Assembly (NCBI GenBank): GCA_009783135.1
Contig: WRHS01000028.1
Span: 1 to 15,474, forward strand
Reading direction: 5' to 3'
DNA: 15,474 nt
Source of the DNA: Dehalococcoidia bacterium
Lineage (GTDB): Bacteria; Chloroflexota; Dehalococcoidia; Dehalococcoidales; UBA1222
Under the pieces are notes generated by a model that saw only the letters and a list, made by a program, of their open reading frames with translations, made no database searches and was not told the origin of the DNA. A program made the translations under genes and the position numbers. Of the stretch, positions 14,134-15,474 are shown in pieces; positions within the stretch are counted from its first letter, which is position 1, and each line of letters opens with the position of its first letter.

Positions 14134-14908
14134 TATCTATGCCGAACTGGCGCGTTTGAGCACCACAGGAGAAGATGTTGCACTGTGTACAGTAATTGCT
14201 GTTGCCGGTTCTACTCCGCGGGAGGAAGGTTCCAAAATGATAGTGAGGGCAAACGGCTCTATCATAGGAACAATCGGTGGTGGAGCCGTGGAAAAAGCCG
14301 CCATTCAGGAAGCACTGGAAGTATTAAGGCGCGGGCGTGCCAAAAAAATGGAGTATAAATTGAACACATCGGGTGATTTGGGCATGCTTTGCGGTGGGGA
14401 TACCGAGATTTTTATTGAGCCGATATTTGCGACATCTAAATTGTATATATTCGGGGCAGGTCATATTGCCCTGCCTTTGTCGCAAATGGCGACCATAGTC
14501 GGCTTTAAGGTAACAGTTATTGATGAACGAACTGAGTTTGCCAGCTCTGAGCGCTTCCCTGATGCGAATGTCATGCCAATAGAAATACCTGAAGCCTACA
14601 GCCAAATAAGTGTCGGACAGGGCGACTATATAGTCATCGTCACACACGGGCACAAAGGCGACGAAGTAGCATTGGAGAGTGCGCTCAGGACATCGGCAAA
14701 ATACATCGGCATGATTGGTAGCCAAAGCAAAAACAAGGCGGTATACGAGCATTTGTTAGAAAAGAATTTCACCATGGATGACTTGTCACGAGTTTATGCG
14801 CCTATTGGGTTACACATCAAGGCGCAAACCCCGGAGGAAATTGCCGTAGCCATTCTCGCGGAGATTATTGGTGTTAGGCACGGCGTTAAGAAAGTTGAAA
14901 TCGCATAA
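14123..14908 (+). CDS. XdhC/CoxI family molybdenum cofactor maturation protein
   Basis: XdhC-type proteins bind molybdenum cofactor, assist its sulfuration and insert it into xanthine-dehydrogenase-family hydroxylases. This one has 261 residues. The N-terminal XdhC_CoxI domain has AGSTPREEGSKMIV (28-41) and GTIGGGAVEKAA (48-59), then GMLCGGDTEIFIEP (85-98) with the family's cysteine. The C-terminal Rossmann domain has LYIFGAGHIALPL (103-115) and ends with IGLHIKAQTPEEIAVAILAE. The frame is open upstream to 14045, but GGAGG (14114-14118), 4 nt before the ATG at 14123, fixes the start there. The 11-nt overlap with the YqeC fusion suggests coupled translation. Its place behind YqeB and YqeC suggests service to a selenium-containing hydroxylase. 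None is encoded in the window. Confidence 0.92.
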   Translation: MQNDIYAELARLSTTGEDVALCTVIAVAGSTPREEGSKMIVRANGSIIGTIGGGAVEKAAIQEALEVLRRGRAKKMEYKLNTSGDLGMLCGGDTEIFIEPIFATSKLYIFGAGHIALPLSQMATIVGFKVTVIDERTEFASSERFPDANVMPIEIPEAYSQISVGQGDYIVIVTHGHKGDEVALESALRTSAKYIGMIGSQSKNKAVYEHLLEKNFTMDDLSRVYAPIGLHIKAQTPEEIAVAILAEIIGVRHGVKKVEIA

Positions 14909-14942
14909 ACTTGAGACTCCAAAATCAGACTACATGCGAAGA

Positions 14943-14972
14943 CTGGCAAGTTTTTGGGCATCAAGTTATAAT
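14943..14972 (+). promoter_or_regulatory. Promoter before the last gene
   Basis: CTGGCA (14943-14948), an 18-bp spacer, and a perfect TATAAT (14967-14972). The transcript would begin about 60 nt before the ATG at 15037, implying separate expression from the yqeB operon. No clear terminator was seen after the XdhC gene. Confidence 0.5.
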
Positions 14973-15036
14973 AAACCGGTGCTGGGTTTGCTATACGAAT
15001 GATTTTTCTCTAAATACATAACAGCGGAGGTAAATA

Positions 15037-15474
15037 ATGGCTGAAAAATGGGTTGAATCATATGAGGATTTAAAAAAATTTATTGCGAATCATCCGGAAA
15101 TTAAGATTGATACGAAAGATGTTCTGATTACGCAAGAGATTCGTGCGGAGTTTTATCGCCATTTTAACGCCGTCCGCAATACCCTAATTAAAGAGTATTT
15201 TACCATGGAGCTGGATAAAGCTTGTGAGCTTGGAAGGGCATATGCTGATATCAGCAAAATTGTTCAACAAGATATGAGTTTAGAGGCTATTGATATCGGC
15301 AGTAGCCTCAATGGATTATTGATTGAACCGCTTGAAAGCTTAATGAGTGCCGTGTATACCCCATTGTTTAACTTATTGCGAGGTCGAACCAATGAGAAAG
15401 TTTTTATTCTTGAAGCACAGAAGGCCGTAAAAGATTTTTTCCAGCCAATATTTTGCGAAGGCTATAAACGCTGG
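15037..15474 (+). CDS. Unrecognised protein, 3' truncated
   Basis: An open frame of 146 codons that runs off the right edge without a stop. The start is well supported: GGAGG (15026-15030), then 6 nt, then ATG, with a promoter upstream. The product begins MAEKWVESYEDLKKFIANHP. It is hydrophilic, rich in E, K, I and aromatic residues, and looks mostly alpha-helical. It has no signal peptide and no long hydrophobic stretch in the visible part. A single cysteine-containing stretch (IFCEGYKRW) lies at the edge. I recognise no domain or motif. The composition is somewhat more A+T-rich than the upstream genes. Its relation to the yqeB operon is unclear. Confidence 0.75.
   Translation, partial: MAEKWVESYEDLKKFIANHPEIKIDTKDVLITQEIRAEFYRHFNAVRNTLIKEYFTMELDKACELGRAYADISKIVQQDMSLEAIDIGSSLNGLLIEPLESLMSAVYTPLFNLLRGRTNEKVFILEAQKAVKDFFQPIFCEGYKRW

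Noticed and set aside
14905..14955. AAACTTG...CAAGTTTTT as a terminator after the XdhC gene
   Set aside because: Only seven base pairs around a loop of about 35-40 nt; too weak to call.

Overview
The window is a stretch of bacterial chromosome of moderate GC content, gene-dense, with no mobile element, CRISPR array, rRNA or tRNA that I can see. Lipobox signal peptides, sigma70-type promoters and Shine-Dalgarno (SD) sites point to a bacterium. The gene content (a haem-lyase system of the type known from Desulfovibrio and archaea, beside a selenium/molybdenum hydroxylase maturation cluster) suggests an anaerobe. The leuS-proC and rsmD-coaD-ferredoxin order makes me think of the Chloroflexota class Dehalococcoidia, but that is a weak inference from memory.

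Region 1 (1-1424): the C-terminal part of a di-haem cytochrome b resembling the gamma subunit of membrane-bound formate dehydrogenase, then two small lipoproteins. Each carries one canonical CXXCH haem site and one expanded site (CX5CH in the first, CX4CH in the second). A strong intrinsic terminator closes the block.

Region 2 (1430-6267): a self-contained cytochrome c maturation operon, ccmE-ccmF-ccmA-ccmB-ccmC-ccmD, with its own promoter. CcmE has cysteine where classical CcmE has the haem-binding histidine, and no ccmG or ccmH is present. This matches the natural variant called system I*. The operon sits directly beside c-type cytochromes with unusual haem motifs, which are plausible clients. 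The ccmD-like gene is only 46 codons.

Region 3 (6292-10245): housekeeping genes, leuS (own promoter), proC and a cvpA-family membrane protein.

Region 4 (10314-11674, minus strand): rsmD-coaD-ferredoxin, with a TTGA stop/start overlap between rsmD and coaD, a possible leaderless start for rsmD, and an Allochromatium-type 2[4Fe-4S] ferredoxin.

Region 5 (11726-14908): divergently transcribed yqeB, then an in-frame fusion of a SAM-methyltransferase domain to YqeC, then an XdhC/CoxI protein. YqeB and YqeC are the marker proteins of selenium-dependent molybdenum hydroxylases, and XdhC proteins load sulfurated molybdenum cofactor. The set is therefore probably a cofactor-maturation operon whose hydroxylase lies elsewhere. 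It is preceded by a near-consensus promoter and a leader of about 135 nt.

Region 6 (14943-15474): a promoter and the first 146 codons of an unrecognised protein that runs off the right edge.

The most interesting signals are the coupling of system I* with expanded-motif lipoprotein cytochromes, and the methyltransferase-YqeC fusion with its ambiguous start and in-frame TGA behind yqeB.
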